In this document: positions 35,259-44,408 of the stretch, piece by piece
How positions within the stretch are numbered: position 1 is the stretch's first letter
How the letters are laid out: every line of letters starts with the position of its first letter
NCBI RefSeq assembly: GCF_947495665.1
Contig: NZ_CANLZV010000011.1
Coordinates: 62,001-126,000, forward strand
Direction of reading: 5' to 3'
Length of the DNA: 64,000 bases
DNA from: an uncultured Sunxiuqinia sp.
GTDB taxonomy: Bacteria > Bacteroidota > Bacteroidia > Bacteroidales > Prolixibacteraceae
Program-made: the position numbers and the translations under genes
Notes under the pieces: model-generated
The model's database searches: none
What the model saw: the letters and a program-made list of their open reading frames with translations, nothing else
Told to the model about the DNA's origin: nothing

Positions 35259-36077
35259 TTATTTTTTAAGATTGTGTTTTACTAGAATATCGATCAAAGA
35301 GATAGAAGCATCTTCCATGTCGTTAATGATACTATCAATTTTAGACAAACAGTAGTTGTAGAATACTTGAAGAATCATCGCAACTACAAGACCTGATACT
35401 GTTGTAATCAAAGCCACTTTAATACCACCAGCAACCAACGCGGGGCTAATGTCACCAGCAACTTCAATCGCATCAAAGGCAGCGATCATACCGATTACTG
35501 TACCCATGAAACCAAGCATCGGAGCCAAAGCGATAAACAATGAAATCCAGCTCAAGCCTTTTTCCAACAAACCAGCTTGTACACCACCATAAGAAACAAC
35601 CGTTTTTTCAACCACTTCTAACCCTTCTTCAGAACGGTCCAAACCTTGGAAGAAAATACTTGCAACAGGTCCGCGAGTGTTACGGCAAACTTCTTTGGCA
35701 GCTTCAATTCCACCATTGTCCAAACTTTCTTCAACTTTAACCAACAATTTCTTTGTATTGGTTGTTGATAAGTTCAGATAGATTACTCTTTCAAGAGACA
35801 TTGCCAGACCTAAAATCAAACAGATCAAAACGAAAGACATAAAGGTAGGTCCACCTTCGATGAATTTTTGCTTCAACTGACTGTGCAATGATTTACCTTC
35901 TTCGGCTGCAGCAGCTGCTTCTTCTTCAGCATCAGCGGCTAAATCAACTGCAGGAGCTGCTTGTTCAGCTACTTCAGTAGTTGCTTCCTCTGTTGTTTCC
36001 TGAGCAACGGCATTGTTCGATGCTCCAAAGTAAAGCATCCCAAGAACTGCTATAAACGCAAATAGTTTTTTCATCAT
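35259..36077 (-). CDS. MotA/TolQ/ExbB proton-channel family protein with an acidic N-terminal extension
   Basis: A 272-residue ExbB-type protein. An N-terminal signal-like hydrophobic segment (residues 4-24) is followed by an Ala/Glu-rich linker (about 25-62), then three membrane helices with the family's GFMGTVIGMIAAF and AGGIKVALITTVSGLVVAM blocks. The extra helix and linker before the ExbB core are common in Bacteroidota members. It forms the stator channel with the ExbD proteins encoded downstream and should energise TonB-dependent outer-membrane transport. First gene of a four-gene operon. Confidence 0.85.
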   Translation of the reverse strand: MMKKLFAFIAVLGMLYFGASNNAVAQETTEEATTEVAEQAAPAVDLAADAEEEAAAAAEEGKSLHSQLKQKFIEGGPTFMSFVLICLILGLAMSLERVIYLNLSTTNTKKLLVKVEESLDNGGIEAAKEVCRNTRGPVASIFFQGLDRSEEGLEVVEKTVVSYGGVQAGLLEKGLSWISLFIALAPMLGFMGTVIGMIAAFDAIEVAGDISPALVAGGIKVALITTVSGLVVAMILQVFYNYCLSKIDSIINDMEDASISLIDILVKHNLKK

Positions 36078-36227
36078 TGGTTTTAATTTTAATTAGTAAA
36101 TCTTCTGAATTTAATTTTTATAATACTATTTGTTTTTTAATAAACAAAACCAAAAGCGATGATGACTTCCGGCTGTTTTATCCTTATTCTGATGGGCTTA
36201 CCCGAATAAATAGGGTTCACCCGTCAG

Positions 36228-36315
36228 CGGAGAGAGAGGGATTCGAACCCTCGGTACCCTTTTGGAGTACACACGCTTTCCAGGCGTGCCAGTTCAGCCA
36301 CTCCTGCACCTCTCC
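36228..36315 (-). tRNA. tRNA-Ser(GGA)
   Basis: An 88-nt class II tRNA on the minus strand. The acceptor GGAGAGG pairs with TCTCTCC (one G-U), the anticodon stem CACGC/GCGTG encloses loop CTGGAAA with anticodon GGA, and a long variable arm (GTACTCC..GGGTACC) precedes the T arm GAGGGTTCGAATCCCTC. The discriminator is G and the CCA end is not encoded. It reads UCC and UCU serine codons. It lies 150 bp upstream of exbB on the same strand, and the 69 bp between it and the ansA stop hold nothing else. Confidence 0.95.
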
Positions 36316-36384
36316 ATTATCCTCTGCTGTCACCAGCATTTTTCAGGGCTGCAAAATACAAAAAAAATATGAAAATGAAATAAG

Positions 36385-37434
36385 CTATTCACTTATTTCC
36401 CCACTCAAATTTTTCCGCAAATGTAACTTAATATCTTCATGGCTCAAACCCTGTCCCAGCAAAAACATCAGCTTGGTCACGGCAGCCTCCGTTGTCATGT
36501 CTTTTCCGCTTACCACGCCAATCTTTTTCAACTCCCGACTGGTTTGGTACTGTCCCATTTTAACGGTTCCTCCCTGACATTGTGTGACATTCACACAGAT
36601 GACATTTCGCCGGATGGCTTTGCGGATAACTCGGGTCAACCAAGCCAAGGTGGGCACATTGCCCGAGCCGAAAGTTTCCAAAACCACTCCTTTTATGGTG
36701 GGAATATTAATGATCTGTTCGAAAATTTCCCGGTTCATACCCGGAAAAAACTTCAAAACAACCACCCGATCGTCAAAATTTGAGCTTACTTTCAGTATGC
36801 CTTTCTTCTCCGGATGGAAAATATTCTCATGAAAAAACTTAATATCCACTCCTGCTTTGGCCAAAATCGGGTAGTTAACCGAGTCGAAGGCACTAAAATG
36901 ATCGGCATGTCGTTTCACGACCCGATTGCCCCGGTATAGTTTATTGTCGAAATAAATACAGACTTCCGGCACTACGGCAGAACCATTTTCCTTAGCTGAA
37001 GCAATTTCAATGGCCGTAATCAGATTTTCTTTCCCATCCGTTCTCAGCACTCCGATAGGCAGCTGCGAGCCGGTCATAACTACAGGCTTGTCCAGGTTTT
37101 CGAGCATGTAACTCAGAGCCGATGCCGTGTAAGCCATCGTATCCGTGCCGTGCAGAATAACAAAGCCATCGAATTTCCGATAGTTCTGTAAGATAATTTT
37201 AGCTAACCGCCCCCAGGTCTTGGGAGACATATCTGAAGAGTCCAATGGCGGATGGAAGGTTTGTGACTCCAGATGACAGCCCAGACGTCTTAGCTCCGGA
37301 ACTTCATCAGCAATTTGATCAAAACGCACAGGAGCCAATGCTCCTTTTCCATCCTTTTGTACCATCCCAATGGTACCACCAGTATAAATTATAAGAATTG
37401 ATTGATCATTCACTTCTTCGCGATTTTGCCTCAA
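36385..37434 (-). CDS. ansA: Type I (cytoplasmic) L-asparaginase
   Basis: A 349-residue asparaginase. The first catalytic threonine is in YTGGTIGM, the second in the HGTDTMAYTASAL block, and MTGSQLPIG and a lysine in this region complete the site. It lacks a signal peptide, fitting the cytoplasmic type that hydrolyses asparagine to aspartate and ammonia. There is no ATG near the start: the frame opens with TTG at 37434, and GTG at 37413 gives MNDQSILIIYTGG, closer to family length. It lies 18 bp after tatD and is probably its operon partner. Confidence 0.9.
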   Translation of the reverse strand: MRQNREEVNDQSILIIYTGGTIGMVQKDGKGALAPVRFDQIADEVPELRRLGCHLESQTFHPPLDSSDMSPKTWGRLAKIILQNYRKFDGFVILHGTDTMAYTASALSYMLENLDKPVVMTGSQLPIGVLRTDGKENLITAIEIASAKENGSAVVPEVCIYFDNKLYRGNRVVKRHADHFSAFDSVNYPILAKAGVDIKFFHENIFHPEKKGILKVSSNFDDRVVVLKFFPGMNREIFEQIINIPTIKGVVLETFGSGNVPTLAWLTRVIRKAIRRNVICVNVTQCQGGTVKMGQYQTSRELKKIGVVSGKDMTTEAAVTKLMFLLGQGLSHEDIKLHLRKNLSGEISE

Positions 37435-37452
37435 AGGTAAAGAAACATCTTA

Positions 37453-38217
37453 CTAAATGCCGAATAAATTAACTGCATTTGCAGAAGTAATCTTTGCCAC
37501 TTCATTAACCGACATATCATGCAGCTCTGCAATTTTACGAGCTACATGAATTAGGTAAGCACTTTCATTACGTTTTCCCCGAAAGGGAGTGGGGGTTAAA
37601 TAAGGGGCATCGGTTTCCAGAATAAGGTGCTGTGGGTGAACCTGAGCAATAACCTGATCCAAACCACTGTTTTTGAAGGTGACAATTCCGCCTATGCCAA
37701 TCTTAAATCCGAGAGCGACAATTTTGTTGGCTTGCTCCACTGTTCCGGTAAAACTGTGAAACACGCCGGTTAAATCAGCTTGATTTTCTTCTTCCAAAAC
37801 CGCAACAACTTCGTCAAAAGACTCCCGTACGTGCAGCACCACCGGCAGCTTGTATTCTTTTGCCAACCGTAACTGGTAGCGAAAAGCCTTGATTTGCTCC
37901 TCCAGGTATTTTTGTTCCCAGTATAAATCGATGCCAATCTCGCCAATTCCGTAAAACTTGCGTTTTTTTAGCCAAAACTCAATAAGTTCCAACTCTTCCT
38001 CATAATCTTCGCCTACCGAAGTAGGGTGCAGTCCCATCAACGGGTAGCAAATTTGAGGATACTGATCAGCCAGATCCAGCATTTTCTTAACCGAAGAGCT
38101 ATCAATGTTCGGTAAAACGATTTTACGCACATCATTGTCGTAAGCCCGCGTAATTACCTCATCAATATCTTCCAGAAACTCTTCCGAATAAATATGAGCG
38201 TGTGTATCAATTAACAT
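37453..38217 (-). CDS. TatD-family metal-dependent hydrolase
   Basis: A 254-residue amidohydrolase-fold protein. Metal ligands are visible as DTHAH near the start, GEIGID near residue 91, HVRES near 128, HSFTG near 154 and ETDAPYLTP near 200. TatD proteins are 3'-5' exonucleases or D-aminoacyl-tRNA deacylase-like enzymes; the exact role of a given paralogue is often unknown. The ATG at 38217 is chosen over a TTG six codons upstream. The asparaginase gene follows after 18 bp. Confidence 0.88.
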   Translation of the reverse strand: MLIDTHAHIYSEEFLEDIDEVITRAYDNDVRKIVLPNIDSSSVKKMLDLADQYPQICYPLMGLHPTSVGEDYEEELELIEFWLKKRKFYGIGEIGIDLYWEQKYLEEQIKAFRYQLRLAKEYKLPVVLHVRESFDEVVAVLEEENQADLTGVFHSFTGTVEQANKIVALGFKIGIGGIVTFKNSGLDQVIAQVHPQHLILETDAPYLTPTPFRGKRNESAYLIHVARKIAELHDMSVNEVAKITSANAVNLFGI

Positions 38218-38310
38218 TTCAAAAATTTGGCTCAAAGAAAATCAATTTCATTTAGCTAACCTTAAAAGAAATATTATCTAATTGATAATTCCACACCGAT
38301 GCCTAAAATT

Positions 38311-38340
38311 TTGAGAGGGAAACAAATGCCTCCCTCTCAA
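38311..38340 (-). terminator. Probable terminator of gdhA
   Basis: A 10-bp perfect stem (TTGAGAGGGA with TCCCTCTCAA) around a 10-nt loop lies 10 bp past the gdhA stop. The T-tract on the minus strand is short and interrupted, so strength is uncertain. Confidence 0.55.
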
Positions 38341-38350
38341 CCCCTTAATT

Positions 38351-39685
38351 TTAAACAACCCCTTGAGCCATCATTACATCGGCCACCTTGACAAAGCCAC
38401 CGACATTGGCTCCTTTTATGTAGTTGATTTTGTCGCCTTCGCGACCATACTTAACACAAGTATCGTGAATTTCGCGCATAATAATATGCAAGCGTGCATC
38501 TACTTCTTCGCGAGTCCAATTCAAGCGCTGGCTGTTCTGAGTCATTTCCAGACCCGACACCGCTACTCCACCGGCATTCACTGCCTTTCCGGGAGCATAA
38601 CTGATTTTCTCAGTTAAGAATTCAGCAGCTTCAGCAGTGCAGCCCATATTCGAAGCTTCGGCCAAAAGGAAGCATCCGTTTAAAACCAGCAAGCTGGCAT
38701 CGCTAACATCCAGTTCGTTTTCTGTAGCACATGGGATAGCAATATCGACTGGTTGTTCCCAAGGTTTTTTCCCGGGGAAAAACTTAGCGTCAAACTCATC
38801 GGCATAAGGCTCCACAACATCGTTGTTACTCGCGCGAAGTTCCAACAAGTATTCGATTTTCTCACCACTAATGCCTTCCGCATCATAAATGTAACCATCG
38901 GGACCGGAAATGGTAACGACTTTCCCTCCCAATTCATTGATTTTAGTTATGGCTCCCCAGGCCACATTTCCGAAGCCCGATACCGCAAACGTATGTCCGG
39001 CAACTGTTTTGCCAAGCTGTTCAAGCATGTGCTGCACAAAGTACACGGCACCAAAACCAGTAGCCTCCGGACGGATTAAACTGCCTCCCCAGGCCAGTCC
39101 TTTTCCGGTTAACACGCCGGTAAATTCATTTCGAATACGTTTATACTGACCAAACAAATAACCAATTTCACGGCCACCAACGCCAATATCGCCAGCAGGG
39201 ACATCGGTATTCGGGCCAATGTGTCGTTGCAATTCAGTCATAAAGCTCTGGCAAAAACGCATAATTTCATTGTCCGATTTGCCTTTAGGGCTAAAATCCG
39301 AACCTCCTTTTCCACCGCCCATAGGCAAGGTAGTCAGGCTATTTTTAAAGGTCTGCTCAAACCCTAGAAACTTTAAAATGGAGAGTGTTACTGTCGGGTG
39401 AAAACGCAACCCACCTTTATAAGGTCCCAAAGCTGAATTAAACTCAACCCGGTATCCCCTGTTGATTTGAACTTCTCCTTGATCATCAATCCAGGGAACC
39501 CGGAACATGATTACCCGCTCTGGCTCAACCATGCGCTCCAGAATTTTGGCTTTTTTATAACGTGGATTTTTCTGATAAACATCCCAGATGGATTCAACCA
39601 CCTCCTGAACGGCCTGATGAAATTCATTTTCTCCAGGTGTTTTGGCTTTTAGGCCCAACATGAAATCATTGATATCTTCTCTCAT
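38351..39685 (-). CDS. gdhA: NADP-specific glutamate dehydrogenase
   Basis: A 444-residue hexameric-type glutamate dehydrogenase. The substrate region GPYKGGLRFHPTV, the catalytic lysine block LPMGGGKGGSDF, PAGDIGVGGREIGYLFGQY and the nucleotide site VSGFGNVAWGA are all intact. Length and motifs match the E. coli-type NADP enzyme that assimilates ammonia into glutamate. The frame extends ten codons upstream to a TTG; the ATG at 39685 is preferred. It is followed by a hairpin and has a long AT-rich region upstream. Confidence 0.94.
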   Translation of the reverse strand: MREDINDFMLGLKAKTPGENEFHQAVQEVVESIWDVYQKNPRYKKAKILERMVEPERVIMFRVPWIDDQGEVQINRGYRVEFNSALGPYKGGLRFHPTVTLSILKFLGFEQTFKNSLTTLPMGGGKGGSDFSPKGKSDNEIMRFCQSFMTELQRHIGPNTDVPAGDIGVGGREIGYLFGQYKRIRNEFTGVLTGKGLAWGGSLIRPEATGFGAVYFVQHMLEQLGKTVAGHTFAVSGFGNVAWGAITKINELGGKVVTISGPDGYIYDAEGISGEKIEYLLELRASNNDVVEPYADEFDAKFFPGKKPWEQPVDIAIPCATENELDVSDASLLVLNGCFLLAEASNMGCTAEAAEFLTEKISYAPGKAVNAGGVAVSGLEMTQNSQRLNWTREEVDARLHIIMREIHDTCVKYGREGDKINYIKGANVGGFVKVADVMMAQGVV

Positions 39686-40192
39686 CTTGTTTATTTTTTC
39701 AAAATGAATAACCAATTACTTTAGACAAAGGAATGGACGAAAAATGCCTAAAACACTGATTTAATTCAAGTATTAATTAAGATAATGATGTTTAAAAACA
39801 GTAACAAATGTCAATTTAATATTCATGAAATAAAAGCAAGTTTCCATTTATTTAAAACGTTCTGTCATTTATTCGCAAACTCTTTTATCCATCTGACCTT
39901 TAGATAATAAAAACACACCATCAACAGCATTAAGTTTGAAATTCGCCCACCCATCAAACCCTTACTGAATACTTCTTCAAATCATTCCGATTTCATCCCT
40001 CGTTTTTATCCTATTGAGCACTTCCCTTTAATAATAACCAAACAGTACTTTGAGAGAAAGTGCCCACTGTAGGTTCATTCTTCGCTTCAGACACTTAACA
40101 CCTCTTCACCGGAATGAAAAAATTGCCTTCAAAGCTTGTTTTGGGAGCCAAAAGTCGATCAAAAACCGATCAAAACAGCCGTTCAAAAAGAG

Positions 40193-40252
40193 ACAAAAAT
40201 GATCGTTCATGTACTCAACAGGCTCATTTTGGCCCCAAAACAGTCCATTTAT
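40193..40252 (-). repeat. Dispersed repeat, copy 1
   Basis: Read on the minus strand it shares ATGAGCC, a nearby CATGAACGA and CATTTT, in the same order and nearly the same spacing, with 59828-59888 on the plus strand. Identity elsewhere is partial. Confidence 0.5.
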
Positions 40253-40271
40253 CAAAAAAATCAAAAAAGCA

Positions 40272-40302
40272 TTTGATGAATCATCCTTCTCCCTTAACTT
40301 TA
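40272..40302 (+). promoter_or_regulatory. Candidate promoter of the CPBP protease gene
   Basis: TTTG at 40272-40275 and TAACTTTA at 40295-40302 are 19 bp apart and lie 21 bp before the chosen ATG. The last base of the -7 element departs from consensus. Confidence 0.4.
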
Positions 40303-40323
40303 TGTTTTCAGAACATAACCACA

Positions 40324-41169
40324 ATGACCACAAACTATCCGACATTAAAAAATGCAGTCACACTCCTTTTTAGGCTTCTTGCACTAATTTTCGGTCTCTG
40401 CATTCCCGTTTTCATTTTCGCACACCTCAGTACCACAAACGCTGAAAACAAAACAGCCACAACGGTTTATATCTCTACCATGCTGGTTCTGGCTCAAATC
40501 ATGATCATCGCTTATGGTATCCATCGCAAAAAAAAGCAGGAAGAATTCAAGCTTGGCAAAGAGTTAAGCTACGTGCCCTTTTCCTTTCTTCCGCTGGCCA
40601 TACTGGGCACCTTCGCCCTTTTCTTTCTGATTGACCCGCTGGAACAACTCCTGCCACTCCCCCATTCCTTTCAGGAGTTTTTCGTCAATTTACTTAGTCT
40701 AAAAGGGTATTCTTTTCTGATTATTGTAATACTCGCACCACTTGTCGAAGAAATTCTATTTCGGGGAATCATCCTGAAAAGTTTCCTGAATAAGTACTCG
40801 CCCTTACAATCGATCCTGCTTACGGCCTTTCTTTTTGGTGCCATTCATTTCAACATCAATCAGCTCGTTTCCGGCTTACTGGCAGGGGTATTCCTTGGAT
40901 ACCTTTACTGGCAAACGCAATCGCTTTCGCTTTGTATCCTGTCGCATATGATTTACAACGGAATTGCCTACGCAGCTTATTTCCTGTTAAACAATGGCTT
41001 TAACATCGAGTCAACCATTGCGAACACGAAGCTGTACCTATCGCTCTATTTTATTGCAGCTCTAACCCTGGCGGGCTGCCTGCTCATCATTCATAAGCGA
41101 AGCTTGCAACAAGACTCTTCGCCCCGGGAAACCAGTTTTACGACAAGCCCAACCCAAAAACCAAGCTGA
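40324..41169 (+). CDS. CPBP-family intramembrane glutamic endopeptidase
   Basis: A 281-residue polytopic membrane protein with about eight hydrophobic segments. The CPBP/Rce1 motifs are present: the Glu-Glu pair in [13 protein letters not shown], the [13 protein letters not shown] block with its histidine, and a final HMIYN block. These proteases are related to prenyl-protein processing enzymes and bacteriocin-immunity proteins. The frame is open 70 codons further upstream through the dispersed repeat, but the ATG at 40324 starts just before the first helix and follows a promoter-like pair. It is 38 bp upstream of the PPIase gene. Confidence 0.82.
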   Translation: MTTNYPTLKNAVTLLFRLLALIFGLCIPVFIFAHLSTTNAENKTATTVYISTMLVLAQIMIIAYGIHRKKKQEEFKLGKELSYVPFSFLPLAILGTFALFFLIDPLEQLLPLPHSFQEFFVNLLSLKGYSFLIIVILAPLVEEILFRGIILKSFLNKYSPLQSILLTAFLFGAIHFNINQLVSGLLAGVFLGYLYWQTQSLSLCILSHMIYNGIAYAAYFLLNNGFNIESTIANTKLYLSLYFIAALTLAGCLLIIHKRSLQQDSSPRETSFTTSPTQKPS

Positions 41170-41175
41170 AAATTG

Positions 41176-41183
41176 TATTTTTG
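41176..41183 (+). promoter_or_regulatory. Candidate Bacteroidota -7 promoter element of the PPIase gene
   Basis: TATTTTTG matches TAnnTTTG and ends 24 bp before the ATG at 41208. No -33 match is seen. Confidence 0.4.
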
Positions 41184-41207
41184 TCCCGAACATTAAAAAT
41201 CAGAAAA

Positions 41208-41645
41208 ATGAAACAAGCAGAAATTCATACCAACAAGGGAGTCATGAAAGTAAACTTTTACGAAGAAGATGCTCCGGGAACAGTTGAAAACTTCGTAAAA
41301 CTATCGAAAGAAGGTTTTTACGACGGCCTGACTTTTCACCGAGTGATTCCTAACTTTGTTATCCAAGGCGGCTGCCCCGACGGAACTGGTGCCGGTGGCC
41401 CGGGATATTCTATTAAATGCGAATTGGATGGCGACAACCAGTACCACGACCGCGGTGTATTGTCTATGGCTCATGCCGGACGCAACACGGGTGGCTCTCA
41501 GTTTTTCATCTGCCACAGCCGGGAAAACACAGCCCACCTTGACCGTAACCACACCTGTTTTGGGAAAGTTTACGAAGGGCTGGAAGTTATTGATGCCATC
41601 CGTCAAGGAGACACCATCGAAAAAATTGTGATTATCGAATCATAA
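41208..41645 (+). CDS. Cyclophilin-type peptidyl-prolyl isomerase
   Basis: A 145-residue single-domain cyclophilin without signal peptide, so cytoplasmic. The catalytic core is clear: [13 protein letters not shown] with the active Arg, [11 protein letters not shown] with Gln/Phe of the proline pocket, and the HTCFGKV block. It speeds cis-trans isomerisation of prolyl bonds. The ATG at 41208 is preferred over a TTG nine codons upstream, which would sit within the promoter element. A terminator hairpin follows. Confidence 0.92.
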   Translation: MKQAEIHTNKGVMKVNFYEEDAPGTVENFVKLSKEGFYDGLTFHRVIPNFVIQGGCPDGTGAGGPGYSIKCELDGDNQYHDRGVLSMAHAGRNTGGSQFFICHSRENTAHLDRNHTCFGKVYEGLEVIDAIRQGDTIEKIVIIES

Positions 41646-41654
41646 AAGAAACAG

Positions 41655-41686
41655 GGATTGGATGAGCTTATTTATCCAATCCTTTT
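41655..41686 (+). terminator. Terminator of the PPIase gene
   Basis: A 9-bp perfect stem (GGATTGGAT with ATCCAATCC) around a 10-nt loop followed by TTTT. Confidence 0.7.
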
Positions 41687-41726
41687 CATTTTCAATATCA
41701 CGCAAGGGCACCAGACTCAATCGGCC

Positions 41727-42482
41727 TTAGCTCTTCCGCTGATCTTCCAAAAACTGACGGGCAGCCTCCAAGTCTTCGGGCGTATCAATTCCAATGCTTT
41801 CAAACTGGGTTTGCCCTACCTTAATCCGTAAGCCATTTTCGAGCCAGCGCAACTGCTCCAGCGACTCAGCCAATTCCAGCCGCGATGGCTCCAATTGAGT
41901 TAATTGCTGCAACACTTCTTTGCGGTAAGCATACATTCCCAGGTGGCTGTAAAATTGGTGGTGAGCCAGCCAATCTTCTTTCTGAACACCCCGAATATGA
42001 GGAATAGCCTCACGACTAAAAAGCAAAGCATTCTGCTTGCAATCCACAACCACTTTCGGACGGTTCGGGTTAAACAAAACCGTCGAATCTTCAATGACCT
42101 TAACTAAGGTTGCAATATCGGTTGACGAATCGTCAAAACAAGCTTTCAAAGCTTCAATTTGCTCCAACCGCACAAAAGGCTCATCGCCCTGCACATTAAT
42201 AACCACATCAAAATCATGTGCTGCCGCTAAGGCTTGTGCCGCCTCAGCACACCGGTCGGTTCCACTCTGATGGTCTGCCCGGGTCATGACAACCTGTCCG
42301 TTAAAACCAGCCACACATTGCGCAATTCGCTCATCATCGGTGGCTACCCAGACTTGATCCAATGCCTTTCCGGCATTCTCGCAAACATGCTGAATGATCG
42401 GCTTGCCATCCAACAAAGCCAAAGGTTTCCCCGGGAAACGGGTGGAAGCATAACGAGCCGGAATAACGCCAAAAAACTTCAT
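41727..42482 (-). CDS. kdsB: 3-deoxy-manno-octulosonate cytidylyltransferase
   Basis: A 251-residue CMP-KDO synthetase, which activates KDO for lipid A core assembly. The nucleotide-binding start GVIPARYASTRFPGKPL, the RADHQSGTDRCAEA block, VVINVQGDEPF and a C-terminal IGIDTPEDLEAAR are diagnostic. It shows that the organism has a KDO-containing outer membrane. It is divergent from the sigma-54 activator and has a TACCTTTG promoter-like site on the minus strand. Confidence 0.94.
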   Translation of the reverse strand: MKFFGVIPARYASTRFPGKPLALLDGKPIIQHVCENAGKALDQVWVATDDERIAQCVAGFNGQVVMTRADHQSGTDRCAEAAQALAAAHDFDVVINVQGDEPFVRLEQIEALKACFDDSSTDIATLVKVIEDSTVLFNPNRPKVVVDCKQNALLFSREAIPHIRGVQKEDWLAHHQFYSHLGMYAYRKEVLQQLTQLEPSRLELAESLEQLRWLENGLRIKVGQTQFESIGIDTPEDLEAARQFLEDQRKS

Positions 42483-42503
42483 ACAATAATAATTTAGGAT
42501 TCA

Positions 42504-42537
42504 CAAAGGTAGCACGAACAGCCGGAGGAGACACAAA
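42504..42537 (-). promoter_or_regulatory. Candidate promoter of kdsB
   Basis: On the minus strand TTTG (42537-42534) and TACCTTTG (42511-42504) are 22 bp apart, upstream of the kdsB ATG by 21 bp. Confidence 0.4.
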
Positions 42538-42624
42538 AAATCTAAAAATTGTTAAATTCTCCATCCTTGCGGGCGCTTCAGTATTCTTAACCAATAAAAG
42601 CAAAGGCTTTAAAAGTTAAAATTG

Positions 42625-42632
42625 TAACTTTG
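42625..42632 (+). promoter_or_regulatory. Candidate Bacteroidota -7 promoter element of the sigma-54 activator gene
   Basis: TAACTTTG is a perfect TAnnTTTG match 26 bp upstream of the ATG. The -33 region is weak. Confidence 0.45.
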
Positions 42633-42658
42633 TCAGTTGAAAATTCAGTTGCACAATT

Positions 42659-43891
42659 ATGGATGTTCAGGAAATTAAACAACGCTTTGGAATTATTGGA
42701 AATGCACTAGGACTCAACCGGGCCATTGAAGTGGCCGTACAGGTTGCCCCTACTGACTTGTCGGTTTTAATTACCGGTGAGAGTGGAACCGGTAAAGAAG
42801 CATTTCCTCAAATCATACATCAATATTCATCCCGAAAACATGGTAAATACATTGCCGTAAACTGCGGGGCCATTCCGGAAGGAACCATTGACTCGGAACT
42901 ATTTGGACACGAAAAAGGAGCCTTTACCGGCGCTTTGTCTGACCGGAAAGGTTATTTTGAAGAAGCTGATGGCGGAACCATATTTTTGGATGAAATCGGC
43001 GAACTGCCCCTGTCTACCCAAGTCAGGCTTTTGCGTGTTTTGGAGGCCGGAGAGTTCATGAAAGTGGGTTCTTCAAAGGTGCTAAAAACCAACGTTCGCG
43101 TGGTAGCAGCCACCAATGTGGATATTCCCGTAGCTATTGGAGAAGGAAAATTCAGGGAAGACCTGTACTACCGACTCAACACCGTACCTATTCGGGTTTT
43201 GCCACTTCGCGATCGCAAGGATGACATCTACCTGCTTTTCCGCAAATTTGCCCTTGACTTTGCCGAACGATATCGCATGCCTCCCATTCGCCTGGACGAA
43301 GAGGCTCAACACGTATTAACCAGTTACGACTGGCCCGGTAACGTTCGTCAGCTTAAGAACATTACCGAGCAGATATCCATCATCGAACAAAACCGAATTA
43401 TTAACGGCGACGCCATGCGCAGTTACATTCCCAGTGCAAAAAACCATTTGCCCGCGCTCTACAAGGGTATCGATGAAAAAACGTTCACCAATGAACGCGA
43501 AATTCTGTACCAAGTTTTGTTCGACATGAAAAAAGACATGAACGACTTAAAAAAGCTGGTTCATGACCTGATGGTTGATGGCGCTGATCGCCCAGGCTTT
43601 CATTCTGAAAATGCTCAAATTATCCGAAAAATTTACCAAAAAGAAGATGAGCCCCTGATGCCGGAGTCTCAAAGTCAGGCCCCAATACACTACAACACGA
43701 CCATTCACCGGGATGACATTCAGGATACGGAGGAGTTTGTGGAAGAATCGCTCTCCTTGGAAGACAAAGAAATCGAACTGATCAAAAAAGCCCTCGAAAA
43801 ACACAAAGGAAAACGCAAATATGCTGCACAGGAGTTGGGAATTTCAGAACGAACCCTGTACCGAAAAATTAAAGAATATGACATTAACTAA
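42659..43891 (+). CDS. Sigma-54-dependent transcriptional activator without receiver domain
   Basis: A 410-residue enhancer-binding protein. It begins almost directly with the AAA+ domain: Walker A GESGTGKE (40-47), the sigma-54 contact loop GAFTGA (87-92), Walker B GGTIFLDEIGE and the YRLNTVPIRVLPLRDRKDDI block. The C-terminal 30 residues form a Fis-type helix-turn-helix (YAAQELGISERTLYRKIKEY). No receiver, PAS or GAF domain is present, so activity is probably set by expression level or by a partner. The lptE frame begins inside its last 14 bases, so the regulator and an LPS transport gene are translated together. Confidence 0.9.
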   Translation: MDVQEIKQRFGIIGNALGLNRAIEVAVQVAPTDLSVLITGESGTGKEAFPQIIHQYSSRKHGKYIAVNCGAIPEGTIDSELFGHEKGAFTGALSDRKGYFEEADGGTIFLDEIGELPLSTQVRLLRVLEAGEFMKVGSSKVLKTNVRVVAATNVDIPVAIGEGKFREDLYYRLNTVPIRVLPLRDRKDDIYLLFRKFALDFAERYRMPPIRLDEEAQHVLTSYDWPGNVRQLKNITEQISIIEQNRIINGDAMRSYIPSAKNHLPALYKGIDEKTFTNEREILYQVLFDMKKDMNDLKKLVHDLMVDGADRPGFHSENAQIIRKIYQKEDEPLMPESQSQAPIHYNTTIHRDDIQDTEEFVEESLSLEDKEIELIKKALEKHKGKRKYAAQELGISERTLYRKIKEYDIN

Positions 43892-44408
43892 TAGTATTAA
43901 AAGCTTCCTGTTGATTATTTTTCTGGTTCTGGGAACAAATACCCTGCTGCCAAGCTGCCAGGTTTCTTATTCCTTTACCGGAGCTTCTATCTCGCCGGAA
44001 GTAAAAACATTCTCGGTTTATTATTTCCCCAACCGGGCCCGCTTAATCAATCCCAACTTAAGCCAGCAGATGACCGAAGCCTTGCAGGACAAACTGCTTC
44101 GACAAACCTCGCTGGACCAGCAAGAAGAAAGTGGCGACCTGGAATTTGAAGGACAGATTACCAATTACGAAACCCGCCCGATGAATATTTCGCAAGGCGA
44201 CCTGGCGGCTCAAACCCGACTGACGGTTTCGGTGAAAGTAAAATACACCAACAACACCAACCACGATGAAGACTGGGAAAAAACCTTTTCAGCCTATGAA
44301 GATTTTGACAGCAATCAAATTCTAAGCAGTGTTGAAGATGAACTGGTCACTACCATTCTGGAAAAATTAACCGAAGATATTTTTAACGCATCGATTGCAA
44401 ACTGGTAA
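43878..44408 (+). CDS. lptE: LPS-assembly lipoprotein LptE-like
   Basis: A 176-residue lipoprotein; the ATG at 43878 gives a signal peptide and lipobox TLLPSC (Cys27), while the longer frame does not. YSFTGASISPEVKTFSV and the LQDKLLRQTSL helix match the LptE family of Bacteroidota, which forms the outer-membrane LPS translocon with LptD. No lptD is in the window. It overlaps the sigma-54 activator by 14 bp and touches the next gene (TAATG), so three genes are tightly coupled. Confidence 0.8.
   Translation: MTLTNSIKSFLLIIFLVLGTNTLLPSCQVSYSFTGASISPEVKTFSVYYFPNRARLINPNLSQQMTEALQDKLLRQTSLDQQEESGDLEFEGQITNYETRPMNISQGDLAAQTRLTVSVKVKYTNNTNHDEDWEKTFSAYEDFDSNQILSSVEDELVTTILEKLTEDIFNASIANW

Larger units (their letters stand above)
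39686..40323. other. 638-bp AT-rich region between divergent gdhA and the CPBP gene
   Basis: No gene is supported. The right part (about 40193-40252) carries one member of a dispersed repeat whose other copy is inverted at 59828-59888, and the end carries the CPBP promoter candidate. The coding frames seen here are chance frames without family resemblance. Confidence 0.5.

Noticed and set aside
40114-40323. Seventy-codon upstream extension of the CPBP protease frame
   Set aside because: It runs through the dispersed repeat, is Lys/Ser rich and has no counterpart in the family; a promoter-like pair lies inside it. The ATG at 40324 was chosen.
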